Assembly: GCF_030704535.1 (NCBI RefSeq)
Contig: NC_081812.1
Coordinates: 21,241,501-21,305,500 of the forward strand
Length of the DNA stretch: 64,000 nt
Direction of reading: 5' to 3'
DNA from: Vitis vinifera
Lineage: Eukaryota > Streptophyta > Magnoliopsida > Vitales > Vitaceae
Shown here piece after piece: positions 11,201 to 23,200 of this stretch. Made by a program: the position numbers and the translations under genes. Under the pieces are notes generated by a model. That model was not told where the DNA came from. It saw only the letters and a list, made by a program, of their open reading frames with translations, and did not search any database. How positions within the stretch are numbered: the first letter of the stretch is position 1; each line of letters begins with the position of its first letter.

Positions 11201-12165
11201 CAAGCCACTCTTAAATTATGCCTAAAGATATTTATGAAATTGATGCAATAACTTAATAAAAGACCAATGTGTAATAATTTGATATTCTGGTAAACAAAGA
11301 AATAAAGATCAAAACTCAAACAAAATAAAAAATGATGGCAAGAGAAAAAATATATAAATTATTTCAAAAGAACAGAAAAAGATGGAACCTATCATAATGT
11401 CATAACCAAGGAAAAAATAGTGTTAAAAAGTTGAATAACAAGTGTGAAATAAAAGCAGGTCACCATGTGAAGAATCATTTTATACTCTTTAAGTGTCTTT
11501 CTTAACAGATAAGAAATGCTCCAAGGACTGAGGACCAAGCTTCCAGCATTTAAAAGAATGATAAAATGGGGAAGGGAATAAGGGCAGGATTTAACTTGAA
11601 TCACAATCACAATGTTCTTAGCAAAATAAAAAACCCTATAGAGATACTAGAATTAAAATAAAATAAAATAAAATAAAAAATCCATCAATATTGATATGGG
11701 ATCAAAATCCTGCAGTTTTGTAAGCCATAATCCCATGTTAACTACCATGCATCACCACTCCTGGTATTTGTGACAGCCATAACTAATAACTAAAATACAT
11801 AAAATGCTTAAAACGTGTCAAAAGAAATCCTAACCTTTGTAACCGAGAATAGTAGCCCCAGCAACAAACCCACCAACAGCTCCATTATACAAGTCCCTTT
11901 TCATCCTATAATTTTCCAACAACTGCTCCACACCCATGTAAACACCCCCAATTGCAGCAAATGTCATCCCATAGCTGCCCATCATCTTCAGAGTCCTTAT
12001 CAGGCCTGGAAGAGCTACATGTTTCTCAACACGGGGCACATCATGCCAAGAAGCAACAATGGTTCCCCAAATGGTTCCAATAACAAGACCCGAGGTTGCG
12101 CCCTTAATTACTTTCATTGTTGAGGTATCTTCATCCTCCAAATACCTAAGTTCTGAAGGATCCAT
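8203..12165 (-). CDS. OEP16-3: Outer envelope pore protein 16-3 (Tim17/Tim22/Tim23 family)
   Basis: Two coding exons, 11835-12165 and 8203-8348, join in frame (phase 1) to give 158 residues, about the length of Arabidopsis OEP16-3. The protein starts MDPSELRYLEDEDTSTMKVI. It carries the family block VPRVEKHVALPGLIRTLKMM, then GGVYMGVEQLLENYRMKRD and GAVGGFVAGATILGYKG, and ends in a Lys-rich tail after GGRTARVDNGKEY. The glycine-rich segments are the four predicted membrane helices of the PRAT family. The Arabidopsis protein has been reported both in plastid/mitochondrial membranes and as a complex I-associated subunit; which applies here cannot be told from sequence. An upstream ATG in the same frame at 12210 is rejected because a CCCAG acceptor lies between the two, so a 5' UTR intron ends near 12179. 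The 3.5-kb coding intron holds a LINE remnant. Confidence 0.92.
8945..10885 (+). mobile_element. 5'-truncated LINE (L1-type) remnant inside the OEP16-3 intron
   Basis: The plus strand carries the C-terminal half of an L1-type ORF2 in several frames. Visible blocks are the reverse transcriptase active site HLLFADDSLLF (FADD at 9095-9106), LKINLAKGES downstream, a thumb-like region near 9430-9560, VWEEGSPNPK at about 10050, KVEKFSVKAFYSF at about 10180-10220, and the zf-RVT-like tail to about 10760. It ends in an A-rich tract at 10876-10884. Several stops and frame changes interrupt it, so it is dead. It lies antisense to the host gene. I could not define a convincing target duplication, so both ends are approximate. 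Confidence 0.8.
11654..11680. repeat. (AAAAT)n microsatellite
   Basis: About five AAAAT units in the OEP16-3 intron. Confidence 0.8.
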
Positions 12166-13010
12166 CACTCTCCTCTGACTGGGTACTGACCATAGTTGTA
12201 TACATACCAAAACATCAGCAGTTGAACAGCATTTAACACTTGCAAATAGAAAGCAACTACGTGAAAGAAAAACTTTATCCTAAGTCTGAACACTGAAAAA
12301 TCAGTGGAAAACAATACGAAACAAACAAAAAAAATTGGATCTAATCGTTTGTATCATCTTTTTCCCAATAAATGAAAATTACCTAGGTCAATTAAGCCAG
12401 AAGGCTGCATCAAACTTAGTTGTGTTCAGTTTTCCCGTAAAAGTAAAAAAATTAGAATGCACCTACATTTTCTCACGAATCAAACGGCTCCTGAGCGGAT
12501 TCAAGGCAAGACCAGAACATCAAAACAAAGAACTTTCATCCAGTATTTCGGAACTCTAGGCGTTAGAAAGCAAAATTCGCATTGATTTTATTTACTTTTC
12601 AAAAGACGAGAGGAAAAAAAAAACCCTAAACCCCAACCAAACAGGACAATGGATTCGTTCTGAACCAATAAAGGAAATAAATAAAAACAATCAACACCCC
12701 AAAAATGCGAAATTAATAAACCGATGCAGATCGCAGAGCAAAAACCCTAAAATTCAACTACAAAATGCGTACAGAACGGAAGAAAGAATGGCGAGAATTG
12801 AGAAAAAAGTACCGTGAAATGAGAAAACTGCAGGGAAAGTGATCGAATTAAATCCCTAATTCCTGAAATATTGATAAAGCCGATGGAGTGCGAGTCGATA
12901 AGAATCAAGAGAGTTTGGAAATAAATAAGAAATTAGGGGAAAATAATGGAAATGCACCTGAGATGAAGTTAGAGTGAGGCGACGCGCACTGTAAGAAAAT
13001 GTTACTTCAG
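12166..13010 (-). promoter_or_regulatory. OEP16-3 5' leader, leader intron and likely promoter
   Basis: The minus strand has an acceptor (TACCCAG) near 12179 and a plausible donor near 12810 (CACGGTAC), so the leader seems to be split by an intron of about 630 bp. Two telo-box-like AAACCCTAA blocks lie near 12620 and 12740; these are common near plant housekeeping-gene starts. Transcription probably begins around 12900-13000. The exact start cannot be read from sequence. Confidence 0.5.
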
Positions 13011-13632
13011 TTGACTTTTGACTTTTAATTGTTGTATCTAATGACCAATGATGTGCTGTAGCCTGTAATTACCCACTTTGCCCTCCCTCTCTTTAAACTC
13101 CCTTTTTAAGCTGAATGAAATTAATTTTTTGAAAATAATAATAATATTACTATTCAATTTTCATTAAAGAAATAATTTTTCGTATAAATTATATTTTTTG
13201 GAATCCAAATTTATTTTTGAAAATTAATAGTCTCATCAAAGAATCTAAGAATTGAGTCTCAATTGATTTCAAGTTTAGTTGCCTAATGAAAATAATTTTG
13301 TTTTTAAAATAAATAAAAATATTTTTTTTTCTAAAATATTAAGAGTCTATTTGGCAGTATGATTGTTTGATTGTTATTTTCTTAAAATAATTTTTAAAAA
13401 TAAAATGAAATAGATAATAGTTTTTAAAAAATAAGTAAAAATTATTTTCAACGATTTTTAAAGTTAAAAGAAAAAAAAACATAAAAAACAAATAAATTCT
13501 GATATGATATTATTCTTCTTTTTTTTCTTCCTTTTATCTAATATTAATATAAAAAATCTTAAAATATAATATATTTTTTTTAAATACTCATACTTTAAAA
13601 AAAAAAACTTCTTTTAATTTTTTCATTAAATT

Positions 13633-14460
13633 AATAAATTTCAAATCAAAACATACTTAATACATAAAAATTATTATTTAAAAAAATAAATTAAAAATCA
13701 AAAATTGATTTAATTAATATTAAAAACTCATGAAACTTAATAACATTAATAAATCATAGATATAACAATTTTATTTTTACATAGAATCCTTTTTTTTTTC
13801 TCTCTATTGAGGAAATAAACTCTAAATTAAACAAGACTTAAGGTGTATAATCTATTAACAAATTTAATAATTTTTAAAAATAATTTAAAACTCAAATTAT
13901 GAATTAATCAATATCATAAATTTATGGATAAAGTTTGGTTTAAGATTACTTTATGTAACTCTTCTACATATAATTATTATTTTTTATTTTTTAAATTAGA
14001 CAAATAAATTTCAAATTAAACAAGACTTGATGTGTTAAGTTTATTAACAAGTATAGTAATTTTTAAAAACATTTTGAAACTCAAATAATAAACTCATTGA
14101 TACTATAAATTTATAGATAAAAATTGGTTATAATGATTTTTTTTTTTTTTTTTTGCAAAAATAATTGTATCTTGATGAATTTTCTTACTATAGAAATGAA
14201 ATTCAAATAAAGTGACACACTGTACTAAATATATTAATGAGTTTAATAATTTTTAAAAATAATTTGGAATTCAAAAAATTGATTTAATCATTAAAAAAAA
14301 AGCCATATATTTATTGTCTCTCCTTTACAAACAAATATATTTTTTGAATATAGATAAATAAATTATAATTTAAGTAAGACATAATTAATAAATTAAATTC
14401 ACTAATAAAAAATTAAAAATAATTTTAAATTAAAAAATTTGATCTAATTAATAGTAGATT
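13633..14460. repeat. Degenerate tandem array, about 180-bp period
   Basis: Five related blocks start near 13633, 13813, 14001, 14193 and 14353, giving offsets of 180, 188, 192 and 160 bp. Each has a T-rich lead, then AATAAATTTCAAATTAAACAA-like sequence, a run like TTTAATAATTTTTAAAAATA, and AACTCAAATTAT-like sequence. Copies are strongly diverged. The period resembles a satellite monomer, but five copies could equally be an old local amplification. Confidence 0.6.
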
Positions 14461-15253
14461 GATTAAAAACATTCTAAAATATTGTGTTTGTAAACCAATA
14501 TTGAATGTATACATAAAATGAAAAACTTGACTCATTTAGTTATTAAAAAAGTTAAACTTTATTCATCATTCATTTAAAATAAAACATTATTTAAAATCAT
14601 TATTATTAATTTTTAACCAAAAAAATTTACAAAAATGTTAATTTATCTTATGTTTCTACCATATGCTAAACTAACATATTTTTTATAAAAAAAATATAAT
14701 TTATAATTTTATTATAATATTATTATTCATGTCTTATTTAAGACTATATACTTTTTAATTTATTTATAACTATAAAACTATTTTCATTTTTAATAATACT
14801 TAAATTAAATTAAATTTATATTATATAAATTGAACCCGCGATCTCTTTACAAAACCAAATATATATATATATATCTACTTGCCAAACCCCATATAAAACA
14901 CTCAAAAACAAATTTTTGTATTTTAACTTAAAAATAACTTTTAAAAACAAGTTTCAAAAAATATAGTTGAAGGAAGTAAAATTAATATTTTCACTTTTAA
15001 AAATTAGTTTCATAAAACAATAATCAAACAATGCTTTAAATATTTAAAAATATTTTAATTTTTTTAAACAATGAATTGTTTTTAAATCACATTGGAATTC
15101 ATATTTGACTATATTTTTTAAAACATATATTTTAGCATTGTTTCAAACTAAGGAATAAATTTTTTTTTTTGGTTATTTTTTAATGGGTGTTCGGCTAGGT
15201 ATTTTAAAATGTAGACAAATAAATTTTAGTTAATTTTTTGTCTTGATTTTGTC

Positions 15254-15254
<1 letters not shown>

Positions 15255-15289
<35 letters not shown>
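15255..15289. repeat. (TA)n microsatellite
   Basis: An uninterrupted run of roughly 16 TA units in intergenic DNA. Confidence 0.9.
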
Positions 15290-15290
<1 letters not shown>

Positions 15291-15940
15291 GTTTTATTGA
15301 AAACAAAAATATTTTGGAATTTCCAATAATTTTAAAATAGTCATTTTTTTTATAAGATATGAATACTAAAATAAAAATACATATTTTAAAAATATAAATA
15401 AAAACATAGTCATGCATAGAAGAAAAATTGTATTTGATATGAACTAGTTTTGATCCATGAATTTTTACTTGTATTTGGGTTTGGTTTTTGAATTCAAAAT
15501 CAATTTTAGAATCAAAATGCCAACAAATCCGATGTATTAATTTTCACTTGATTGATTTAAAGTTCATTTATGTAATGAACAAATTAGAAAATTATGGTTC
15601 TACCAAAAGAAAAACTATAATTATTTTAGATTTATATATAAATATTTCGGTATTTGGGTTTTACATTATATTTTTAAAATTATTTTATTTTTCAATAAAT
15701 CCAACACATTAATTTTCTCTTGATTTGATTATTAACATTTTCTTAAAATAATATTTAATTTTAAACATATTTTCTGAAAAACAAAACTTATAATTTTCAC
15801 AACGAAGAATGATATAATATCGCTTCTACCCCTGTGAAACCGATGTTCCCTAGAAACACCAGATCACTGCACTGCTCCTCTGCCGTTTCCAATTTCTCTC
15901 TCTAATTTTCCAATTTCCGGGAAAACAGTTTCCTGGTAAA

Positions 15941-18900
15941 ATGCAGAATCCGGACGATATTCGCAATCTTCCTATCGATATCACGTTTTCTCGTCTCGGA
16001 GGTAAAAACACACGCGAAGTTCCCGTCAAATTCTGGTGTTTCGGTTCCAATTCGCACTATATATATATATATATATATATTTTTTTTGCATTTCGTCTGT
16101 TTTGCAGAATGGTTGGTTGACCGGAAAAGAGTTCCCGCTGATTGGCGGAAACGTCTCACTTCAATCAGGGCTCGGATTTCAACGGCGTTCGCTTCGCTGC
16201 CTAAGGAGATCGATCCCTATTTCCAAACCCTAGACCCTGAAGGTTAGTTTTGGGATTGTGATTGTGATGGTAGATTTTGTGAATTGATTAGAATAGTTAG
16301 GGGTCTATGCATGAGATTTACTCGAGGTTAGCAGCATTTATTTGGTTTCCGTTAAAATTTTCGTGCCCCCAATTTCAATTATAAACATGGCAGTCTAGTC
16401 GAGTTATTATCAGTAGAGTAATGCCATTGAGGCCTGGGGACTCGAGCGTTTACACATAGGATATATGATCCCAATTTAGTCGGAAGAACCGAGTGGACGA
16501 AGCAAGTAGGCAAATCAAGCAGTTTTCTTATTTACATAGGAATAGGTAAGTGTTACGCATAAAGAATCTGGGTCTTCTAGAAAAGCTAAGATTCAGCTTG
16601 CTTATGGTGTAGGCTAGAGGTTTTTTTTCATATCCAGAAACATGTGGGGAATTCCACTCTGCAGGGTTGAGTTATTTTTTTATAGCAAATTCTCACATTT
16701 AAGAACTTTTCTATTTGTTTATTTCTTATTTTTCATTTCAGGAATTGGTTATATAGAAGCCAAACAAATATACGATATTCTTCTGAGGTCAACCCCAGAA
16801 AGTCGGAATATTTTTGGACGGCTATCGGGTGCTGCTGTAAGATGAACATTGACAGTCATTTCTCTTCCAGGTCAATACATTCTTCATATGATTATTTGAG
16901 TGTATTTAACTTCTTGTCAGGGTGTTTGGGAAGCAATAGTTCGTGCTTTTGAGAAAGATCATATCTTCCTTGGTGAGGCTGCTCAGATAATGGTCCAAAA
17001 TGTCAATTATGAAATGTAAGTTGATTTATTTTCTCAATGGTTCACTTGGTATCCCATAAGAGTGTTTCAATATGACTGTCTGTCATAGATTTTGATGAAT
17101 ATTATTTCAATTTAAAGCCCGTATCAGAAAAAGCAGGTGCAGAAGATTCAGCAACAACTAGCAGAACTAGAGCGCAAGGAAGCTGATATAAAAAGAAATG
17201 CAGCCTTATCAGCAGCTAAATATGCTGAGGCTTGTCAAGAGCTTGGATTACAGGTTATGATCTTGGGCCGGCCATTCTATCGATGATTGTCAACTAGGGT
17301 TGATGTTGTTCTTTTTTACAATCAACTCATATCAGTGGAATTTACTTTGTTTTACAGGGAAACAATGTGAGATTGGAACTTCTAGAGACTACAAAAACAC
17401 TTCCTAGCATATTTAGCAAGTTTCTGGAAGTTATTAGCAGCGACTGTGTGTTGCGGGCTATGGAGTATTATTCAAATTTTGTCAGAGATGCTCATACAGA
17501 AAAGGATGTAAGAAGCATTGTGTTCTTAATATGTAGACTGAGGTTAAAGCTATTATACTGTGTCATAAATTAAATAAGTTCGTAATTGTGGTTGCAGAAA
17601 ATGTCACGGACTGTGCTGATAAATTTAGGGGATGTTCGAGAAAATCCCCCTTGTTTGAATGTTTCTGCAGGCTCTGATGTCCTTGATTCTATGAATGTTC
17701 AACCGAGCTCTCATGAAACAAACAATATGACTGAGGTCATGGATGTTCCAGCTGATTATATTGACTGGGATATTTCTGTGGACAGCTCTCAGATTGATTG
17801 GGATATTGGAACTGTGGAAGAAACAGATGATACTGGCAATGGATTGGGTCCTTATGAGATTGTTAATGCCAGTGAGATTTTACAGAACATATCACCAACT
17901 GCTGCTGTAGAATCTGACCAGACCCTGTTAAAGAAAGAGGAAGATGGCCTAGTACCAGGGATGTCTGCTTCAGATATATCTTGGGATATTTGTGTTGAGA
18001 ATCCACAAGTTGATGAGGTGGAAGATGTTATTTTTCCAAATGAAGACATGAAAACTCAGGCATCTGTTTTAGATACTAAAACCCGAACCCCTGAAATCAA
18101 GGAAGATAGGAGCCAGCTTCTGGAAACAGAGTACAGGAATAAGATTCTAGATGATCTATTTGAGGTACACACTGAACCGTATACTTGTGCAATGCCTCAG
18201 TTGCCTTTGCTTATACTTCTCCATCTTGCACTTTTGTGGGAAAAACAGACATCCCCTCCTGAAAATTTTTGGTCTGCTATCATTATTCTGCCATAATTCC
18301 AAAGCATTTGTAGATCAAAGGTTGATGTTTGGTATTGATAATCTTTTGTCAGATGAAAGCATTTTTAAATCAACGATTGGTGGAGTTGAGGAATGAAGAA
18401 ACTTTGTCCTTGCAACACCAAGTCCAGGCAGTTGCTCCCTTTGTGCTGCAGCAATACACCCCTGATGCCATTCAAGCAATGCTATCTGATGTTTCCTCTG
18501 CCATTTCCTTGCTAACAAATAGGAAAATGCAAGATTTGATTATGATTCTCAACTCCAAAAGGTGACAGGTTTACAAGAAAATGGTTTTAGCAACATCTTT
18601 CGTTTTGCATAATTCAATTTCTTGTTGGAACGCTTAACTATATTCTTAAGAACTAACAAGCTGATATTATGATTAGTACTGCTTGTAGACTAGCGACTTC
18701 ATTTTTCCTTTTATAGTAATTTTTGTTGTATTGGTTTTGTATCCATATGAGTAATGATATTTTCATTCTTAATAAATTGTAACAAGGGTTCTGATCTGAA
18801 TTTCAGATTTCTAGATAGACTAGTAAGTACATTGGAGGAAAAAAAGCATCATGAAGCGAAGTTAAAAGAGGGGTTGAAGGACTTGACCATCAGACGCATG

Positions 18901-19371
18901 GAGCTGCAGAATTCGTTATCTTCATCCTGGCCCAAGCAAGTGAGTTCTTTTCTGATTCAAAGAACTTTGTTTGTTCTTTTGATGGTACTATGTTATATTC
19001 AATGTTCATATGTTAGATTTTCGGGGTGAGGTGCCCTTGTAGCTGTCAGTTGGATCAAGTTTTCCACAAATTCACCCCTCATTTTTACAAATGCCAATTT
19101 TTTGTTCTTTTCACTAATTATAAATCTAAGAAGTTGAAGATTGTTTTCAGTGGGGCCCACTCACTCTGTTTGAACAAATTAACCCAGGGGGTGGGGAGGG
19201 GAAGTGTTGGAGAGAGGAATTAGATATGGCTCTAGGCCCATAGGGGCCCTTTGGTTCTCACCTGGAATTTGAAGTTTTGGTTAATAATCATAATAAAAAC
19301 AGAGGAAACCATGTTTTTATGCTAGCAATAGTAAGTTTGTCCATGCATTTTTGCTACCCCACACACCCACC

Positions 19372-19404
<33 letters not shown>

Positions 19405-19613
19405 TATGGATCTTGGTTTCTCTCTTTGGTGGTTGGATTTTTTCAATTCAGGACAGTAATCAAATGTTGTTTCAATTGCAGGAAGCGGCTCTGGCAAAAA
19501 CTAGGGAGCTGAAGAAGCTTTGTGAGAGTTCTCTGTCATCCATGTTTGATGGAAGACCCGTGAATATTATTGGAGAGATCAACACACTATTAAATAGCAG
19601 TATCACTGTGTAG
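15941..19613 (+). CDS. C53: C53/CDK5RAP3-like ER-phagy receptor
   Basis: Ten exons keep frame: 15941-16001, 16108-16242, 16742-16836, 16921-17015, 17118-17253, 17358-17507, 17598-18164, 18353-18561, 18807-18939 and 19482-19613. They encode 570 residues, close to Arabidopsis C53. The N-terminal helical part starts [20 protein letters not shown]; a coiled coil follows ([18 protein letters not shown]). The large exon 7 encodes an acidic disordered loop with IDWD at residues 279-282 and 290-293, YEIV at 310-313 and ISWD at 351-354. The C-terminal half is again helical. In plants C53 is known to bind ATG8 and UFM1 through shuffled ATG8-interacting motifs (IDWD type) and to work with UFL1/DDRGK1 at the ER when ribosomes stall. 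The motifs here match that role. The next gene, SRF2-like, lies tail to tail with it. Confidence 0.95.
19361..19405. repeat. (CA)n(TA)n compound microsatellite
   Basis: A CCCACACA/ACAC run passes into a pure TA run inside the last C53 intron. Confidence 0.9.
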
Positions 19614-20256
19614 CTCGTCTAGTAACTGTTCATCACACAAGAGTAGTGTAGTGTTTTTTGGTTATCCCTACAAAGTCGATATGCTCATTTGGCAAAGCTT
19701 ACTCCTAATTATTGTTGCACCAAATGCCAGATAACTCTCTTTGGGCTGGTCCCCAACAATAAATCCTCCAGAGTAATATTTGAAACTGGATCATAAAACA
19801 TAACTTTGCTTTCATTTGAATTGGCTTTTTCTTTGTTTCATTTTCTTTTCAGGCTAATTTCAGGCCTACTGTATTCTAGTGAGTGTACTTTGCACGCAGA
19901 AAATAAGAATATGGATAGAATTCAAAGGTAAGTCTATCGTGTTACAACAGTGAAACTCGACAGCAGTACAGGACAGCTCTAAATTCTTAGAAGATAAGAA
20001 GAATATAAGATGACATTTCTTTTTACTCACTAAAAGAATTGGTAGAATCCCAAAGAATAAGCGTAATATGTATTTTCCTTAAAATGCTAAAGATTGTTGG
20101 TAAATGAAATCGCCGTATGGTTATTATAGTCGGATGATCAGCAGCAATGTCCTCTGAGTGATTGAGTGAAAATGCAGAACCAACCAAGCTGACACGAAAT
20201 AATCGAGTTGATTATGGAGTTAGGTTTGATCTATAGTACTCAACCTGTTTCATTGC
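19614..20256. other. Convergent 3' ends of C53 and SRF
   Basis: Both flanking genes end here, so this 640-bp gap should hold two 3' untranslated regions and their polyadenylation sites. No other coding signal is seen. Confidence 0.6.
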
Positions 20257-23200
20257 TCAGGCGGACATAATGCTCATTGATGGTGAGCCTACAAAGCGGG
20301 TGTTCGTGGAATGGAAAGATTTATCGAAGCCCTCAACCTCAACTTCGCCACCCTCAATTAACCTGCTTCTCGTCTTTTGTAACAGACGTCTAACAGATTC
20401 CACAACTTCCGTCATTGGTGGTCTGAATTCTTTCTCGGGCTGTTTGAATTCCAAACACAAAATAAGAATTCTACACACACATACAGGTGGAAGGAGAAGT
20501 AGAAATGGCTAAAGCACTTATTTCAGTGCTTCAAGAAAGCGGTTCGACCTTCTTGTTAGCTTCTAAATTTTTCTTCATAATATGCTAATAAGTAATACCT
20601 GAATGCAGAGAGAGACAATATCTGCATATTGTGAGAGAGCCTTGGAGGAGAAAGTTCCTTTGATGCCTGAATCAACCATCTGTCCCAAAGAATCATTGTC
20701 ATGAAGCCGGGCAGAAGCCCATTTCACCAAAGATTGCTCTTCCCTTGATCTTGAACTGCAACAGAAATCTTATTAAAAAACATTAACTAAAGAAGGAAAA
20801 TAAAGAAAACAGGCATGTACCATATACCTATCGAATGGCCTTCTTCCTGTTAGTAGCTCTAAAAGCAGCACTCCAAAGGCATATACATCACTCTTCTTGT
20901 TATCGATTCCAGGCTGGCCATGTTCAGGTGCAATGTAGCCACAATTGCCAATAGCCATCTCAGAAGCCTGTTGCATTGGCAATTAGTGACAAAAGGTGAG
21001 TGCTTATTTCTTCTCTTCATCCTTTGCTTATTACATGAGGCAAACTTTTCTTGTCCTAGGCTCCTTTTGTTCCAGTATGCACTGACTTGTGGAAAAGAGC
21101 TTATAGCTCCCCGATTTTGTAGAAAGAATAGGGGTTACTTTTCAAACATTTTCACTTTGAATTCCTCAAAGGTAGCATTATTTAATTAAAAGACAAAAAT
21201 CACAGAAGATGGCTTCTCAATTAAGCCACTAAACTTATCTCTGGAAGCACTCACCTTCAGTTTAACAGTGTTGCTTGTAAGTGGCCTTAAAACGGCTAGC
21301 CCTGTGTCACAGATATGAGGTGTAAGCTCTTCATCAAGTAAGATGTTGGCGGCCTTTAGGTTGCAATGGGCAATAGGAGGTGAACATACAGAGTGCAAAT
21401 AGCTGAAAAACCATTACACAAAATGGAAAGAATCAACACCAGAAGTAAAGCAAAGCAGCATTTATTATGGAATCCAGATTGTACAAAAAACATCTACTGC
21501 TGTTTTTACTAGCAGAATCATCCACCTCACACTAAAACACAAAATGTGGGATATGGTAGTATATTCACATCACTTTACCTGAGTTGTATCACAGCATGTG
21601 ATTTCCTCAGTGGTTTGCTTAAGAGCACTTTACCAAAAAAAGGAAGTGTATAAAAACTGAACTTGTCAAGGAAACCATATGGAATGCTTACTTCAAAGCA
21701 CGTGCAATGCCGAGGGCAATCTGGAGTCGGAGGCTCCAAGACAGAGGCTTGTATACTTCACAGTGCAGTGCATCATCAAGAGACAAATTTCTGACAAACT
21801 TGTACACAAGGAGATGCTGTCCGTGCTCCACACAATACCCAAGAAGTGTTACAATGTTTGGATGCCTCAAACGAGCTGCGGTCCATATCACATCCAAGAA
21901 TTGTTCTTCTTCATGGAGAGAGAGTGAGACTGTGTTTATGTTTTTCACAGCCATGACCTGAAAAACAAAAGGGAATCAAAAGGAACAAAAGTTTCTTGAG
22001 TTTTTTTTATAAGTTTCTATTCTCTTTCAATGTGTTTGAAACTTGCAAGAGATAACATATTAAGTTCAGGAAGTACTTGGCCATCAGGAAACTCTCCTTT
22101 GTAAACAGAACCAAGGGATCCTTCTCCAAGAAGGTTCTCTTCACTGAAGCTGTTTGTAGCTAGTTGAAGCTCTGCCACAGTGTAAAGCTTTGCATTTGCT
22201 GGGATTCTGGATTTCTTAGAGAAACTTCTTCTGGAGCAAATTTTCTCAAATCTGACATTGCGAGCAGTGGGAATTGGCCTTGACATAAACGTTGGTGGAC
22301 TGAGAGCCAAGATTTGTGGGCTCTCTTCTGCTGCAGTAGAAGACCATTGAATGACCAGAAAATAAAAACAAAGGAAGGTAATCAGGGAAACAACTGTGCT
22401 CATTGTCCCATAAGCTGAACGATCCATTGAAACTTTTTGCCATTTGGTACAGTTTCAAAATTGGGATTCAAAGTTTTGAGTTTGATTGGAGGCAAGCAAA
22501 ATTGGGACATTGAGAAATTCTCCTTGGCTGAAAAAAGTTGATAAAATAAGTACCTCTGTCATTATGGATGGGAAGCAAGATAAGACAGTTTTGTGCTAAA
22601 CAAAAAGTTAAATCCGATTTTTTGCATAAACCTAAAATTCCAGAATCTCTCTATCATCTTAGCAATAAAGCTAATGAATTTAATAATCATCAACAAATAT
22701 ATACATAGGCGAATGAGATTTCACCTTCGACTGTAGTGGTTGGAATACAATGCAGTGCGCTTTCACTGCCCTCCAAGCTTTTGTGCGTTTGTGCACGAGC
22801 TCGATTAATGCGGACAGTAAGTAGGAGTGCTGCACAGCTTACCAACAGAGTTCCTCCACCAACCATGAGAGCTATTCCTCCAGGACCCAGCCTTTTCTTC
22901 TTGCGTTCATGTGCTTTTCTAGAGGGGTAGTTCTCAACAGCACTTGATTCAGTTGTCGGTGGGCTATTAATATTCTGCTCAGTTTCCAAAGGGAAATCCC
23001 AGGGTGGATAGTTCCCCCCTGGATGGAATCTATTCCCCCCAAACCTAAAGAGAGATAAAGAGGAAAAATGATCAAAGCATAATTTGATATGGCAGTGTGC
23101 ACAGATTAAAGGCAAGAACTTTATTCAGGCTATGATCACCAACCATAAATTTGGTATCAACTGAAATTGCCTTGGAATAATGCCACTAAAATGGTTACTT

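Larger units (their letters stand above)
13011..15840. other. Very AT-rich intergenic DNA
   Basis: No gene is visible. It contains the degenerate tandem array described separately, poly-T tracts (for example near 14140), and a TA microsatellite near 15256. The right-hand end leads into the C53 promoter. Confidence 0.6.

Noticed and set aside
12605-12760. Telomere-like AAACCCTAA sequences, also near 26600 and 43106
   Set aside because: Single or double telo-boxes, as in many plant promoters, not interstitial telomere arrays.
19277-19459. Frame across the CA/TA microsatellite
   Set aside because: Lies in the last C53 intron and is mainly microsatellite translation.
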